DNA of 64,000 nucleotides from assembly GCA_048569615.1 (NCBI GenBank), contig JBLIRK010000010.1, positions 1 to 64,000 on the forward strand, given 5' to 3'. This document shows positions 52,264-61,359 of this stretch, in pieces (position 1 is the stretch's first letter; every line of letters begins with the position of its first letter). Position numbers and translations under genes: made by a program. The DNA comes from JAYEPK01 sp048569615 (GTDB lineage Archaea > Thermoplasmatota > Penumbrarchaeia > Penumbrarchaeales > Penumbrarchaeaceae). The notes below the pieces were generated by a model. The model searched no databases, was not told where the DNA came from, and was given only the letters and a program-made list of their open reading frames with translations.

Positions 52264-52374
52264 AACCAGACCTGCCGACCCTGGGGCCCTACTCGGGTCC
52301 CGGTATTCATGGTCCTATTTACTAGTTGAATATAAAAAGGTCTCGAAGCGATTCCTTTTTTATGAATTGGGAGA

Positions 52375-53124
52375 TCATTCGCCCTTCTGCTCTTCTTTTT
52401 TCCCGGCAGTTTCCTCACCGGGTGCATCGGGAGCATCCTGTTCCTTTTCGGAAACCTCCGGTGGCTCCTCCTCGGGGACAGGGGCCATGGAATCAATCGG
52501 GGCATCATCGACGCCCTCTGGGAATGAGAGGACCTCCATCTTCCTGATGTCTATCCTCTTCACCGGATAGATGTTCTTGCAGGACTTCTGGATCGCGGAA
52601 ACCAGGGACCGCTCCCTTTCCGATGTCAGGATCAGTGAGGTGAACTGGGAGAAGGTGTACTTCTGCGCCGTATCGCGGATGACCTCGTCCATTTTCTTCC
52701 TGATCAGGTATTGGACGGAGGATTGTATCCTCTTGTCGGAAATGGCCATGGGTTTCACCCTGACCTTGTAGCCGTCCTTTGTGACCACGTCGAAGACGCC
52801 TTCCATCTTCGTCCTCTTCCTCCTGGTCTGCCTCCTAATGTAGTCGGAAGTCAGATCGTGGCCGACGAATCGGGTGAAGGCCTCCGAGGTCGTATGGTCA
52901 ACAACCTTGAACTTCAACTTGATATGCATCATCCTGAAATCGCCGGTAAGGTCCTGCAGAGTGACCTCCACGGTCCTTCCCATGAGCTTGTCCGGCTCGT
53001 CCGCCAGGGTCTCCCCTATCTTCGCTCTGTTGAATAGGTCGGGAGCAACAATGGAATACCACTGCTTGGCCTTCCACTTGTCCTTGAGTTTCTTGACTTC
53101 CCTGCTTGTCTGTCTGCGGGCCAT
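52375..53124 (-). CDS. rps3ae: Small ribosomal subunit protein eS1 (S3Ae)
   Basis: The 249-residue protein matches the archaeal/eukaryotic S3Ae family: KLKDKWKAKQWYSIVAPDLFN, MGRTVEVTLQDLTGDF, MHIKLKFKVVDHTTSEAFTRFVGHDLTSDYIRRQTRRKRTK and the basic-acidic C-half with KNIYPVKRIDIRKMEVL. It is part of the 30S platform. The core ends near residue 205. Then comes a 40-residue acidic tail (EEEPPEVSEKEQDAPDAPGEE) longer than in many archaea. It lies on the same strand as the signalling pair downstream and dihydroorotase upstream but has its own promoter-like AT-rich stretch before the ATG. Confidence 0.95.
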   Translation of the reverse strand: MARRQTSREVKKLKDKWKAKQWYSIVAPDLFNRAKIGETLADEPDKLMGRTVEVTLQDLTGDFRMMHIKLKFKVVDHTTSEAFTRFVGHDLTSDYIRRQTRRKRTKMEGVFDVVTKDGYKVRVKPMAISDKRIQSSVQYLIRKKMDEVIRDTAQKYTFSQFTSLILTSERERSLVSAIQKSCKNIYPVKRIDIRKMEVLSFPEGVDDAPIDSMAPVPEEEPPEVSEKEQDAPDAPGEETAGKKEEQKGE

Positions 53125-53196
53125 ATGTACGCCTCTGGCACCGACACGCGCATCTTGTATATGAACCTATCGAGAAATGGATCGGCATATCTGCTG

Positions 53197-53255
53197 AAAA
53201 AATTGGAAAAAACTGTCCTGCAGTAGCAAAATCAAAAAAATTTTCTGCAAAAAAA
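53197..53255 (-). terminator. U-rich terminator region after dihydroorotase
   Basis: Read on the minus strand, this stretch has four T-runs of six to seven (ends near 53255, 53240, 53212 and 53202), directly after the dihydroorotase stop. Multiple U-runs are the normal archaeal end signal, so the upstream operon should stop before rps3ae. Confidence 0.6.
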
Positions 53256-53270
53256 TGCATGCTCGAAAAA

Positions 53271-54602
53271 TCAGCCCCTCAGGTTCCGGCCCCTCCCCGG
53301 GGAGCAGCAGAGAGATTCATCTTCCACGACAAGGTCGCCCCTCGAATAGACCCTCGAAGGGAACACCGCCTTGAAACCGTTATAGGGGGACCAGCCGCAT
53401 TTTGAATGCAGACGCTCTTCGTCCACCTCCCGCTCATCTTTAAGGTCCACGGCTATCAGATCGGCGAAGAATCCTTCCTGGATCCTGCCTCTGCCCGTCA
53501 GTCCGAACCTGCTGGATGGATTCTCGGAAAGCAGCCGGACCATGGTCTGAAGTCCCACACGCCTGGTGTTCACCTGAGCCAGGAGCAGGGGAAGCATGGT
53601 CTCGACTCCTGGTATTCCCGAAGGAGACGAGAGACCCTGTGACTTCTCTTCCGATGTATGGGGGGCATGGTCGGAGCCGATGGTATGTACCTTACCCTCT
53701 TCGATCCCTCTCCATAGAGCGGCCCTTTCCGAGGGCGTCCTGACGGGGGGATTGACCTTTGCAAGCGCCTGGTTCTCGAGGTTCCTCTCCGCCCATTTGA
53801 TGTCCAGCAGAAGGTGGTGTGGGGTCACCTCCACAGTGGCCTTCGATTTCTCCACTTCCTTGAGGCCCAATTCGGATGATATGTGAAGAACGTGCAGATG
53901 CTCTTCAAAACCCTCCATTGCAGTCAGAGATCTTCTCACTGCACTTGATTCCGCCTCGGCGGGTCTGCTATCGGCATGGTCCCTTGCTACCCTTCCCGGA
54001 CGGCCTTCCTCCCTCGAACCGAAAAGGTTCCCATCCTCGGCGTGGATGCAAAGGACCATCCCATTTCTGGCAATGAATCCGCTCCACCTGCGAAGCTCCT
54101 CGAAGGGTCCGAACACAAGGGAGCCGGTGGTCTCCCCCATGAATGCTTTCAAAGCTGAGGGCGGGGGAGCGCCCTTGGAGCCTCTCAGGGCTGCCTCGAT
54201 ATCGGACGGATCGCTGGAGCTCATCAATCCGAGGTTGAACCCGAAGTCAACGACGCATTTCCTGGATGCCGCCTCCTCCTTCTGCCTCAATGCCCGGACA
54301 TTGAAGGTTGGCGGTCTGTTATTTGGCATGTCAATGAACGATGCCACACCACCGAAGGCGGCGGATATCGAACCGGTTGTCAGGTCCTCCTTGTGCTCGA
54401 AACCGGGATCCCTCATATGGACGTGGGAGTCAACAACCCCTGGAAGAATTATCTTTCTCCCCATCCTGTGCAGTTCTCCCATGCTCCCTTTTCCGGGATC
54501 TGACCTGCAGATCCTTGATATCCTCCCGGATTCGATGCACAGGTAGGAATCAACCAGCTCCCCGGCGATCAGGGCCCTTCCTTCGATCACGAGGTCGTAC
54601 AT
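53271..54602 (-). CDS. pyrC: Dihydroorotase
   Basis: The 443-residue protein is an amidohydrolase. Metal ligands are His60 and His62 in DSHVHMRDPG, the probable carboxylated Lys152 in ALKAFMGE, His187, His240 and Asp311 in GSDHAPHTSEE. MPNNRPPT and NPPVRT are family-typical. It closes the pyrimidine ring by cyclising carbamoyl aspartate to dihydroorotate, the third step of pyrimidine synthesis. The class I form, like this one, is related to hydantoinases, but DPG and SDHAPH support dihydroorotase. It follows the AMMECR1-like gene by nine bases with GAGGT before the ATG, so the two share an operon. Confidence 0.93.
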   Translation of the reverse strand: MYDLVIEGRALIAGELVDSYLCIESGRISRICRSDPGKGSMGELHRMGRKIILPGVVDSHVHMRDPGFEHKEDLTTGSISAAFGGVASFIDMPNNRPPTFNVRALRQKEEAASRKCVVDFGFNLGLMSSSDPSDIEAALRGSKGAPPPSALKAFMGETTGSLVFGPFEELRRWSGFIARNGMVLCIHAEDGNLFGSREEGRPGRVARDHADSRPAEAESSAVRRSLTAMEGFEEHLHVLHISSELGLKEVEKSKATVEVTPHHLLLDIKWAERNLENQALAKVNPPVRTPSERAALWRGIEEGKVHTIGSDHAPHTSEEKSQGLSSPSGIPGVETMLPLLLAQVNTRRVGLQTMVRLLSENPSSRFGLTGRGRIQEGFFADLIAVDLKDEREVDEERLHSKCGWSPYNGFKAVFPSRVYSRGDLVVEDESLCCSPGRGRNLRG

Positions 54603-54611
54603 CGCTCTACC

Positions 54612-55220
54612 TCATTCAAGGGGCATCTCCTCGACCTCTCCCTTTGGCTCCCGCTCGCCGAAGACCCTTCCCTGGAACTTCTGGAATTCCACATCACCCC
54701 TCCTCCATTCCTCCGGATGCAGGCCGGCCTTCATACAGGTGTGAGAGAGGAATTCCTCCACGGACCATCCGTATTCGACAGGGACCTGGGGAAGGAGAAG
54801 GCCCGAGAAGAACGATCTTTTTGCAATAAGCCCGTCCCTTCCTATCCTGATCTGCCTTTTCAGATCCTCCTCGTCCCGGTATCTCAGCTTCTCCGGAGCC
54901 GTGAGAAGTGTGACATCGATCACTATCCTGTCCATTTCCTTCAGGCCTACTGGCGGGAAGCGCGGATCCCGGGTTGCCGCGGACACTGCCACGTCAAGTA
55001 TAGCCTTTCCCAGCGCCATTATCGGCTCGGGATAACCGATACAGCCCCGCAGGTTGCGATCGGGAAATGTGTTCAGAGTGACAAATACCCCGGATTCCTT
55101 CTTGAAGACGGGGGTCTCATCCGGGATCTTCAATCCTTCCTTCCCGAGCTTTCTCTCAATAGCCGCCCTGGCGATCCTGACAGCGAGCTCTCCATCCTCT
55201 AAGGCGAACAAGAACACCAC
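54612..55220 (-). CDS. AMMECR1 domain protein
   Basis: The 202-residue protein is the AMMECR1 family: GVFVTLNTFPDRNLRGCIGYPEP contains the six-residue signature LRGCIG, followed by SAATRDPRFPPV and the C-half LLLPQVPVEYGWSVEEFLSHTCMKAGL. The family occurs in all domains of life, and its biochemical role is not settled. In archaea it often neighbours a MEMO1-like protein, which is absent here. The start is uncertain: GTG at 55220 or 55217, or TTG at 55211, all follow GGTGGTG-like sequence. It is probably co-transcribed with dihydroorotase. Confidence 0.9.
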   Translation of the reverse strand: MVFLFALEDGELAVRIARAAIERKLGKEGLKIPDETPVFKKESGVFVTLNTFPDRNLRGCIGYPEPIMALGKAILDVAVSAATRDPRFPPVGLKEMDRIVIDVTLLTAPEKLRYRDEEDLKRQIRIGRDGLIAKRSFFSGLLLPQVPVEYGWSVEEFLSHTCMKAGLHPEEWRRGDVEFQKFQGRVFGEREPKGEVEEMPLE

Positions 55221-55354
55221 CTACGGTATAATCGGTCTTCTATCTAATTAACCTTTGATTGTCAAGGAGCTCCGAAAGGGCTCATGTGAGCGTTTTCATT
55301 AATAAATGTTAATAAATGCTTTCCGATACCGGCAGGAGCTCCAAGGTGCCGATA

Positions 55355-56908
55355 ATGGAAAAGGGAGATGACACTTCAAACCCGCTCTTTACGAGCATCA
55401 CGAGGAAGACGCTCCTTGTAATGGTAAACTTCGTCATCATGGGGCTGATCGGTATAATCAGCTGGAAGTTCGTCGCCACCAGCATGCCCCAGGAGAGCGT
55501 CGGGATCGTTCATTTTGCCCTGGGTTTCATCGGCGTCTTCTCCTTCATCACGAACCTGGGCTTCGGGTCTTCCCATGTTAAGAGGATCTCGGAGGGCCAG
55601 GACCTCGGAAGATGCATAGGGACATTCATGGCCATACAGCTCGGACTCTCGGTGGTTTTCACCCTCACCGTCTTCCTATCCCTCTTCTTCTGGAAGGAGA
55701 TAATCGGCAAGGGATTCGAAACACCCGCCCACGAGAGGATCATCTATCTGATGCTCCTATACTTCATTTCCAACAACCTGGCCACCGTGGCAACCCAGAC
55801 CTTCGCTGCAAAGGTGGAGATAGCCAAGAATCAATTCACTGTTCTCATGGGGGCGCTCGTGCAGTTGGGGGCGACCATTATCATTGTCCTTTCCACAAAT
55901 AGTGCGTATTGGTTCGCGATGTCGTTCGTCATAGGCGCCTTCTTCAATTTCGCAATATCCTTCTCCCTTCTATCCAAATACCCCATAAAAATGCCAACCC
56001 TCGGTTTGTTCAAGAGCTATTTTTTCTTCGCTTTTCCGATATTCATCGTTTCGGCGTTGGGAACCATTCCCCCCAACATAGACAAGATCATGATCCAGCT
56101 GTTCTGGGATGCCCATGAGGTGGCGATATATACGGGCGGGCAGAAATTCTCTTTCTATATCATCAACATCGCAGCGGGTTTGGGAATGATATTGTTCCCG
56201 ATCTTCTCATCATTGAATGCCAATAGGAAGGATGATGAGATCAAGGACCTTGTTCTGAGGTCCGAAAGGCTGATGGCAATTCTGATCGCCCCCATATCCG
56301 CACTCCTTTTTTCCCTGGCTATCCCGGTGGTTACCCTCCTCGGAGACACGGATTACAGAGCGTCCTATCTTGTTCTCCAACCTCTGGCCATTTGGGGATT
56401 CCTGAGGGCCATGATATCCCCGTACAGGAATCTGATAATGGGCATAGGGAAACCAAAGGTACTTGCCATCATCTCCATCGTAAGCGTAGTGTCCATCGTC
56501 CTATTCAATTTCATCTTCATCCCGATGGACATCTCGATGTTGGGGATCGACATGCTTGGGATGGGGGCCATGGGTGCTGCAATCGCCACGCTGCTTTCAG
56601 CTGCTTTGTCGTCCATTCTATTCAGGATATTCGCCTACCGATATGCCAAGGTCTTCTTCAACCCGCAGATCTTCAAACCTCTTCTCATCTCCGGTGTCAT
56701 GGCCGGGGCAATATTGGGTTTACAGCTCCTGATCCCAGCGGATGGCTGGGTTTCCTTCATCATCTACGGACTGGTCGGTTCTGCCTTCTATTTCGCTGCC
56801 ATGATGGTCCTCAAGGGATTCACCAAGGAAGACAGGGAACTCCTTTTCAATACCATCAATCCTCTGCTGATGCTCAAATACATCAAGGAAGAGTTCTTCC
56901 CTCGCTGA
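55355..56908 (+). CDS. Lipid-linked oligosaccharide flippase (Wzx/MATE-like, MOP superfamily)
   Basis: The 517-residue protein is very hydrophobic with about 12 to 14 helices in two similar halves. The MOP-superfamily feel is clear: MVNFVIMGLIGIISWKFV at the start, NLGFGSSHVKRISEGQDLGRC, and a second-half SEVISPYRN-like segment (ALRAMISPYRNLIMGIGKP). Such proteins flip lipid-linked sugar chains to the outer face of the membrane. It opens a polysaccharide or protein-glycosylation cluster on the same strand. ATG 55355 is preferred, with AAGGTG seven bases upstream; a more upstream ATG at 55316 follows AATAAA-rich promoter-like sequence and would precede that site. Confidence 0.88.
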   Translation: MEKGDDTSNPLFTSITRKTLLVMVNFVIMGLIGIISWKFVATSMPQESVGIVHFALGFIGVFSFITNLGFGSSHVKRISEGQDLGRCIGTFMAIQLGLSVVFTLTVFLSLFFWKEIIGKGFETPAHERIIYLMLLYFISNNLATVATQTFAAKVEIAKNQFTVLMGALVQLGATIIIVLSTNSAYWFAMSFVIGAFFNFAISFSLLSKYPIKMPTLGLFKSYFFFAFPIFIVSALGTIPPNIDKIMIQLFWDAHEVAIYTGGQKFSFYIINIAAGLGMILFPIFSSLNANRKDDEIKDLVLRSERLMAILIAPISALLFSLAIPVVTLLGDTDYRASYLVLQPLAIWGFLRAMISPYRNLIMGIGKPKVLAIISIVSVVSIVLFNFIFIPMDISMLGIDMLGMGAMGAAIATLLSAALSSILFRIFAYRYAKVFFNPQIFKPLLISGVMAGAILGLQLLIPADGWVSFIIYGLVGSAFYFAAMMVLKGFTKEDRELLFNTINPLLMLKYIKEEFFPR

Positions 56909-56940
56909 TACTGTGATTAAACAGTGGGGGGACATCTGAC

Positions 56941-56950
56941 AAAATATATC
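56941..56950 (+). promoter_or_regulatory. TATA-like box of the formyltransferase fusion gene
   Basis: AAAATATATC about 29 bases before the ATG at 56975. No ribosome site lies between, so the mRNA is likely leaderless. It also shows that the flippase gene and this gene may be separate transcripts. Confidence 0.5.
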
Positions 56951-56974
56951 ACATTGTAGATATTATCCGTATCA

Positions 56975-58666
56975 ATGGAGATTTCCAGGATCGGCATCCT
57001 CTGCGATGACACGAATCTGCAGCAATGGAAATTCCGGTCCATCAAAAGGATCACCGATGAAGGGATAGGAGAGCTGTCCGCGGTCATCCTCAACGGAGGG
57101 CCGGTCAACGGAGCAAAGAAAACGAAGTGGTATTCCTCCCTTGACGGGATCAGGAACGGTATCTTTCACCGCTACAGGAAGACCTTCGTCACCATACCTT
57201 CGGAGAGGATCGTAAACATCGGGAAGGAATTCCCACGGGCAGATGTGTTGACCTGCAAATATGAAAAAAAAGGCAAATATTCCCAATATTTTCAAGAAAA
57301 GGACCTTGAGAGGATCAGATCCTTTGAATTGGATGTCCTCCTCCGTTTCGGTTTCGGCATAATAAAGGGGGGGATCCTGGACAGCGCTTCATACGGGGTC
57401 TGGTCCTTCCACCATGACGATGAGACCATATACCGGGGAGGGCCCCCATGCTACTGGGAGATATACAGGAAGGATCCTGTCACGGGGGCGGTTCTTCAGC
57501 GGCTGACGGAAAGACTTGACGGCGGGATCATCCTCAAGAAGGGTTACTTCAAGACCATCGATCATTCATACGGAAGCGCCCTGGAGCAGTCCCTATCGGA
57601 ATCTTCCAACTGGCCCTATGAGGTCCTTAGGGACATCAGGAACGGGGTCGTGGATCCGGGCCGGATCGAGCCGTCAAGGACAACGGCGCCCATATACAGG
57701 ATTCCTAGCCTGCTGAACCTGGCGCTCTTCACATCCAAGATGGCGGGGGCAAGATTAAGGAACTATGTCTTGGAGTTCAGAAGGGAGAAATGGAACATCG
57801 GGATCATTTCGGATAAGTCAACGGGTATAATGGACGGGCTGGAAGAAAGGAAAGTGAAATGGTTCGAGGAGAAGAAGGGGAGGGGCGATTTCTACGCCGA
57901 TCCGATCCTGCTTTCAACGGAGAAATGGGGCACCCATGTACTTTTCGAGGATTACGATCACGGGGCTAAAAGGGCCGACATAAGCTCAGTGGAGATCAAG
58001 GACGGCCGGCCGCCGGAAAATGTTGAAAAAACAAAGTCCAAACTGGTTATGGATGAGATGCACAGGTCCTATCCCTTTGTCTTCAATGACGGCAAGGACA
58101 TCTACCTGACCCCCGAGTGCTATGAAGACGGAGAGATCTCACTATACAAGCTCGAGAACTTGAAAAGCAAGCCTGTCCATGTCAGGACCGTTGTCAGGAA
58201 CTTCGAAGGGGTGGATCCCACCATCGTGCAACACAACGGAAGGTGGTGGTTGTTCTGCACATCCCATTCCGAGGGATCGTCCCTGAAACTCTACATATTC
58301 CACTCCAGAGAGCTGTCCGGAAGCTGGGAGCCCCACGCCATGAATCCGGTGAAATGCGATATCAGGTCTTCAAGGCCGGCGGGTCCGTTCTTCCGGGAGA
58401 AAGGCAGATTTTACAGGCCGGCCCAGAACTGCTCTGGAACCTACGGCGGAAGCATCACCATCAACAGGGTCGACGAGCTATCCACGAAGAAGTTCGTTGA
58501 GATCCCCGTGAGGGAGATCGGGCCTTTAAAACCATACGCAAAGGGCATACATACAATATCCAGGGCTGGAAGTATCGTGGTATTGGATGGCAAGAGATAT
58601 GAATGGTCACCTCTCTTCTTTTTAGAAAAGCTGAGGGAGAAAACACAAAGTAATAGAAAGAAATGA
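56975..58666 (+). CDS. Formyltransferase-like domain fused to a five-bladed beta-propeller
   Basis: The 563-residue protein begins with a formyltransferase-like Rossmann half: RIGILCDDTNLQQW and LDVLLRFGFGIIKGGILD. GVWSFHHDDETIYRGGPPCYWEIYRKDPVTGAVLQRLTERLDGGIIL lines up with the family's N-x-H...YRG...P...W...T...MDxGxI pattern, with Ser where Asn is usual before the His. The C-part (about 280-555) is a propeller with repeats such as YPFVFNDGKDIYLTPE, GVDPTIVQHNGRWWLFCTS and RPAGPFFREKGRFYRPAQ, the style of glucosamine-transferase-associated and GH43-like propellers. It most likely formylates or otherwise modifies an amino-sugar in the surface glycan. The substrate is unknown. Confidence 0.78.
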   Translation: MEISRIGILCDDTNLQQWKFRSIKRITDEGIGELSAVILNGGPVNGAKKTKWYSSLDGIRNGIFHRYRKTFVTIPSERIVNIGKEFPRADVLTCKYEKKGKYSQYFQEKDLERIRSFELDVLLRFGFGIIKGGILDSASYGVWSFHHDDETIYRGGPPCYWEIYRKDPVTGAVLQRLTERLDGGIILKKGYFKTIDHSYGSALEQSLSESSNWPYEVLRDIRNGVVDPGRIEPSRTTAPIYRIPSLLNLALFTSKMAGARLRNYVLEFRREKWNIGIISDKSTGIMDGLEERKVKWFEEKKGRGDFYADPILLSTEKWGTHVLFEDYDHGAKRADISSVEIKDGRPPENVEKTKSKLVMDEMHRSYPFVFNDGKDIYLTPECYEDGEISLYKLENLKSKPVHVRTVVRNFEGVDPTIVQHNGRWWLFCTSHSEGSSLKLYIFHSRELSGSWEPHAMNPVKCDIRSSRPAGPFFREKGRFYRPAQNCSGTYGGSITINRVDELSTKKFVEIPVREIGPLKPYAKGIHTISRAGSIVVLDGKRYEWSPLFFLEKLREKTQSNRKK

Positions 58667-58699
58667 AAGTCGGTTGGATATCAAGCAGGGGAACAACAC

Positions 58700-59809
58700 A
58701 TGAAGATAGCCGTCCTCCACACAACCTTCACACAGGGAAACAACGGAGCGGAAAGGCTGTGCTATCTTCTCGCCAGGGAGTTCGGGTCGAAGATATACAC
58801 CGCTGACTACCACCCGAGGGTGGACAGCTCTTATCCCGGTATCAAGGATATGCTGGTCGTAAAGAAGATCAAACATCCCGATTCTTTTTCCAGAAAAGAC
58901 TTCGAGATAATGGATGTCATGGAGAGACGTGACGACATAGATGCGGACGTGATCTTATATTCGGGGAACCAGACTTGCTTCCGCATCAGGAGCGATCCGA
59001 CGCCTTACGTATATTTCTGCCACACACCCGAGAGGGGATTCTTCGACCTGTACGATGATCTGAAGGAGAGGATGAAGAAATGGGGATTTCCACGGTATCA
59101 GATATCCAGGTACTTCTTCGAGAAGAGGAGAAAGATGGACATCGACCTGTTCAGGAACCATGTCAATCCCGAACAGGTCGTGACCAATTCAAAACTGGTA
59201 ATGGACAGGTATGAAAGATGCTACGGAAAAAGGCCGAGGAGAGCGGTCGGCGCCCCCATCGACACCTCCATATACAAGTGGAAGGAGCCAGGGGACTTCT
59301 TCTTCACAGCCAGCGGGCTCAGGTGGAACAAGAGGATAGATTGGCAGATTGGGGCAGCGGCCAAGGCAAAGGTAAAGCTTAAGATCGCCGGGGACGGACC
59401 TATGATGGGTGAGCTCAGGGAGCTTTCGAAGAAGCTCCGGGCGGATGTGGAGTTCCTCGGAAGGATCGGGGAAAGGGAACTGATAGAACAGTACTCAAGC
59501 TGCAAGGCATTCATCTTTTCGGCTAAGGACGAGGACTTCGGAATGGTCCCTCTGGAAGCTTTGGCCTCCGGAAAGCCGGTATTCTGCGTGGGGGAAGGGG
59601 GGCCAATGGAATATCTGAACAACTCGAATTCCTTCCTGTTCAGGGATGAGGACGGTCTTGCGGCCGCCCTTGGATCCTGCGATGATGATGCGATTAAAAG
59701 AATGAAAGCTGACTGTATGAAGAGTGCGGAGTATTTCGACGTGAAAAAGGTCGCTCGTCGGATCAAGGATGACTTGGTTGAGATATTGGCGGAATTTTAC
59801 CGCAAATGA
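58700..59809 (+). CDS. Glycosyltransferase family 4
   Basis: The 369-residue protein has the GT-B layout. N-domain: MKIAVLHTTFTQGNNGAERLCYLLA, with YFCHTPERGFFDLYDD. The C-domain starts with GDFFFTASGLRWNKRIDWQIGAAA, then LKIAGDGPMMGELREL, VEFLGRIGERELIEQYSSCKAFIFSAKDEDFGMVPLEALASGKPV. The last phrase is the E-x7-E signature that grips the sugar nucleotide. It adds a sugar (retaining mechanism in the family) to the growing glycan. It is 33 bases downstream of the formyltransferase fusion, and its stop overlaps the next start as ATGA, so they are coupled. Confidence 0.92.
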   Translation: MKIAVLHTTFTQGNNGAERLCYLLAREFGSKIYTADYHPRVDSSYPGIKDMLVVKKIKHPDSFSRKDFEIMDVMERRDDIDADVILYSGNQTCFRIRSDPTPYVYFCHTPERGFFDLYDDLKERMKKWGFPRYQISRYFFEKRRKMDIDLFRNHVNPEQVVTNSKLVMDRYERCYGKRPRRAVGAPIDTSIYKWKEPGDFFFTASGLRWNKRIDWQIGAAAKAKVKLKIAGDGPMMGELRELSKKLRADVEFLGRIGERELIEQYSSCKAFIFSAKDEDFGMVPLEALASGKPVFCVGEGGPMEYLNNSNSFLFRDEDGLAAALGSCDDDAIKRMKADCMKSAEYFDVKKVARRIKDDLVEILAEFYRK

Positions 59810-61212
59810 ACATGATCAGAGGTAGGATGATGAAAAGGCCGGACATATACCTGATAATTCTGGACACCTTGAGAAAGGACTTTTCAGCGAATATCGAAGG
59901 ATATCTGGAAAATCAAGGTTTCAGGAAGTATGAAAAGGCCTACGCGACATCCTCCTGGACGATCCCGACACATGCCTCGATAATGACGGGGGAATATCCG
60001 TCTTCACACGGGGCCCATGAAACTTTGACCCGCAAGGGATTCGATATCCGCTTCAAGGGCGGCAAGAAAAAATTAAATATCCTGCTTAAGGACATGGGAT
60101 ACAGGACTTTCCTGTTCTCCGCAAATCCTTTCATAACACAGGATTTCGGATATGACTCATTTGATTTCTATTTCGAAAAACTGTATAACAAGACCCCGAG
60201 GATCCTGAACAAAAAAGAATCAAAGAAATTGTACGAATTAAGGAAGAGTGAGGTCACTACCGTAAAAATGATCGGCAAGCTCGCAAGAACGGGGCAGCTG
60301 CCGCTTTTGGCCAAAGGTATGATCAACCGGATCGGAAAGAGCGGCCTTTCAGAGAAATTGTATACTTATTACCAGGGAAAAGTGAAAGGATGGCCTCATT
60401 ACAAGGGCATTAAAGAGATATTCCGTTCTTTCAGGGAAAATGTTGTCGGCGATCCTTCGAAAAAACCGAAATTCGTGATGATCAACATCATGGAGGTCCA
60501 TGATCCCTATTATCTCAAACCTTTCATAAGACCGAAATTGACCATGAACGACCGGGTCTATAAGAAGGAGATGACCGAAGAAAAGAGGATGGATTTGATA
60601 TCGAAATATAAAGACCAGGTCGATCTGATCCGGGTTTACATCGAGAAATTCATCTCACTACTTGAACAGAGGGGAATGATCGATGATTCGGTCATCATAA
60701 TTACAAGCGACCACGGCCAGCTTCTTGGAGAGTATGGACAGCTGGGACATGGAAGGTTCCTCTACGACGAATTGGTGCATGTGCCCCTTATGATTAGATA
60801 TCCTGGCAACTTCACATCAACGGATCCCGGTCATGATGACAGGGCCGTCAGCCTTTTGAAATTATACAATTTCATCATTTCCGCAGCCCGGGGAGAGGGG
60901 TCGTATGACGGATCATTGTATGAGGACACGGTCTTTGCCGAGAGCTATGGAATGATCTTGGATTTCAAACCGGAAGAGGAGATCGAGCGCAGGAAGATGG
61001 AGGCGTTGGAAAGATATCAGGTATTCATTTGCCACAAAGGAAACAGCGCCATATTTGACGTAAAGGAATGGGACTTCATTGATATCGGCCCTGTGAATGA
61101 TCGCATCTTGGAAGAGGAAGAAAAGGTGATGCTGAAGAAGGAAATCGTGAAATTCCTAAGTAAACAGGAAACCGGCAAGATCAAAAAGATCAGGTTCGAT
61201 CAGAAGATATGA
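59806..61212 (+). CDS. Alkaline-phosphatase/sulfatase-superfamily enzyme (Thr-type nucleophile)
   Basis: A 468-residue, cytoplasmic-looking protein with no signal peptide. The metal-binding start is DIYLIILDTLRKD (Asp20). The nucleophile loop SSWTIPTHASIMTG has Thr52 where true sulfatases have the Cys or Ser that becomes formylglycine. SDHGQLLGEYGQLGHG supplies the second metal set, with FVMINIMEVHDPYY before it. A Thr nucleophile is used by phosphodiester- or phosphonate-handling relatives and by phospho-transferases, so transfer or removal of a phosphoryl group on the glycan is more likely than sulfate hydrolysis. Starts further in (59827, 59830) have a better ribosome site, AGAGGT. It overlaps the GT4 gene by ATGA. 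Confidence 0.85.
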   Translation: MNMIRGRMMKRPDIYLIILDTLRKDFSANIEGYLENQGFRKYEKAYATSSWTIPTHASIMTGEYPSSHGAHETLTRKGFDIRFKGGKKKLNILLKDMGYRTFLFSANPFITQDFGYDSFDFYFEKLYNKTPRILNKKESKKLYELRKSEVTTVKMIGKLARTGQLPLLAKGMINRIGKSGLSEKLYTYYQGKVKGWPHYKGIKEIFRSFRENVVGDPSKKPKFVMINIMEVHDPYYLKPFIRPKLTMNDRVYKKEMTEEKRMDLISKYKDQVDLIRVYIEKFISLLEQRGMIDDSVIIITSDHGQLLGEYGQLGHGRFLYDELVHVPLMIRYPGNFTSTDPGHDDRAVSLLKLYNFIISAARGEGSYDGSLYEDTVFAESYGMILDFKPEEEIERRKMEALERYQVFICHKGNSAIFDVKEWDFIDIGPVNDRILEEEEKVMLKKEIVKFLSKQETGKIKKIRFDQKI

Positions 61213-61302
61213 GTTTGCGCAATAATAATAGTATTAAAAAAAATGGATGTTGTTTTGACCAATAAATAATAAGTTTAAATTCCAATTATATTTTTACTAT
61301 TC
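61213..61302. other. AT-rich gap before the TAG-interrupted paralogue
   Basis: No gene is seen. The base composition is much more AT-rich than the genes on either side of the window, in line with the whole 59.8-63.9 kb segment being less GC-rich than the rest. Confidence 0.4.
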
Positions 61303-61310
61303 AATATATT
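61303..61310 (+). promoter_or_regulatory. TATA-like box of the TAG-interrupted gene
   Basis: AATATATT, with a further run after it. A start near 61332 gives a short leader with AGGAGCT five bases before the ATG at 61360. Confidence 0.45.
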
Positions 61311-61359
61311 TTGAATAGACGGGGATAATGATATATACCCCCCTTTGCTAGGAGCTATA

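Noticed and set aside
53125..53270. Possible small RNA or tRNA in the A/T-run region
   Set aside because: The stretch is explained by U-run termination of the dihydroorotase transcript and an AT-rich promoter for rps3ae; no cloverleaf or conserved tRNA words were found.
61213..61344. Mobile element or att-like repeat near the split sulfatase gene
   Set aside because: No terminal inverted repeat, target duplication or transposase was seen; the region is simply AT-rich with a promoter.
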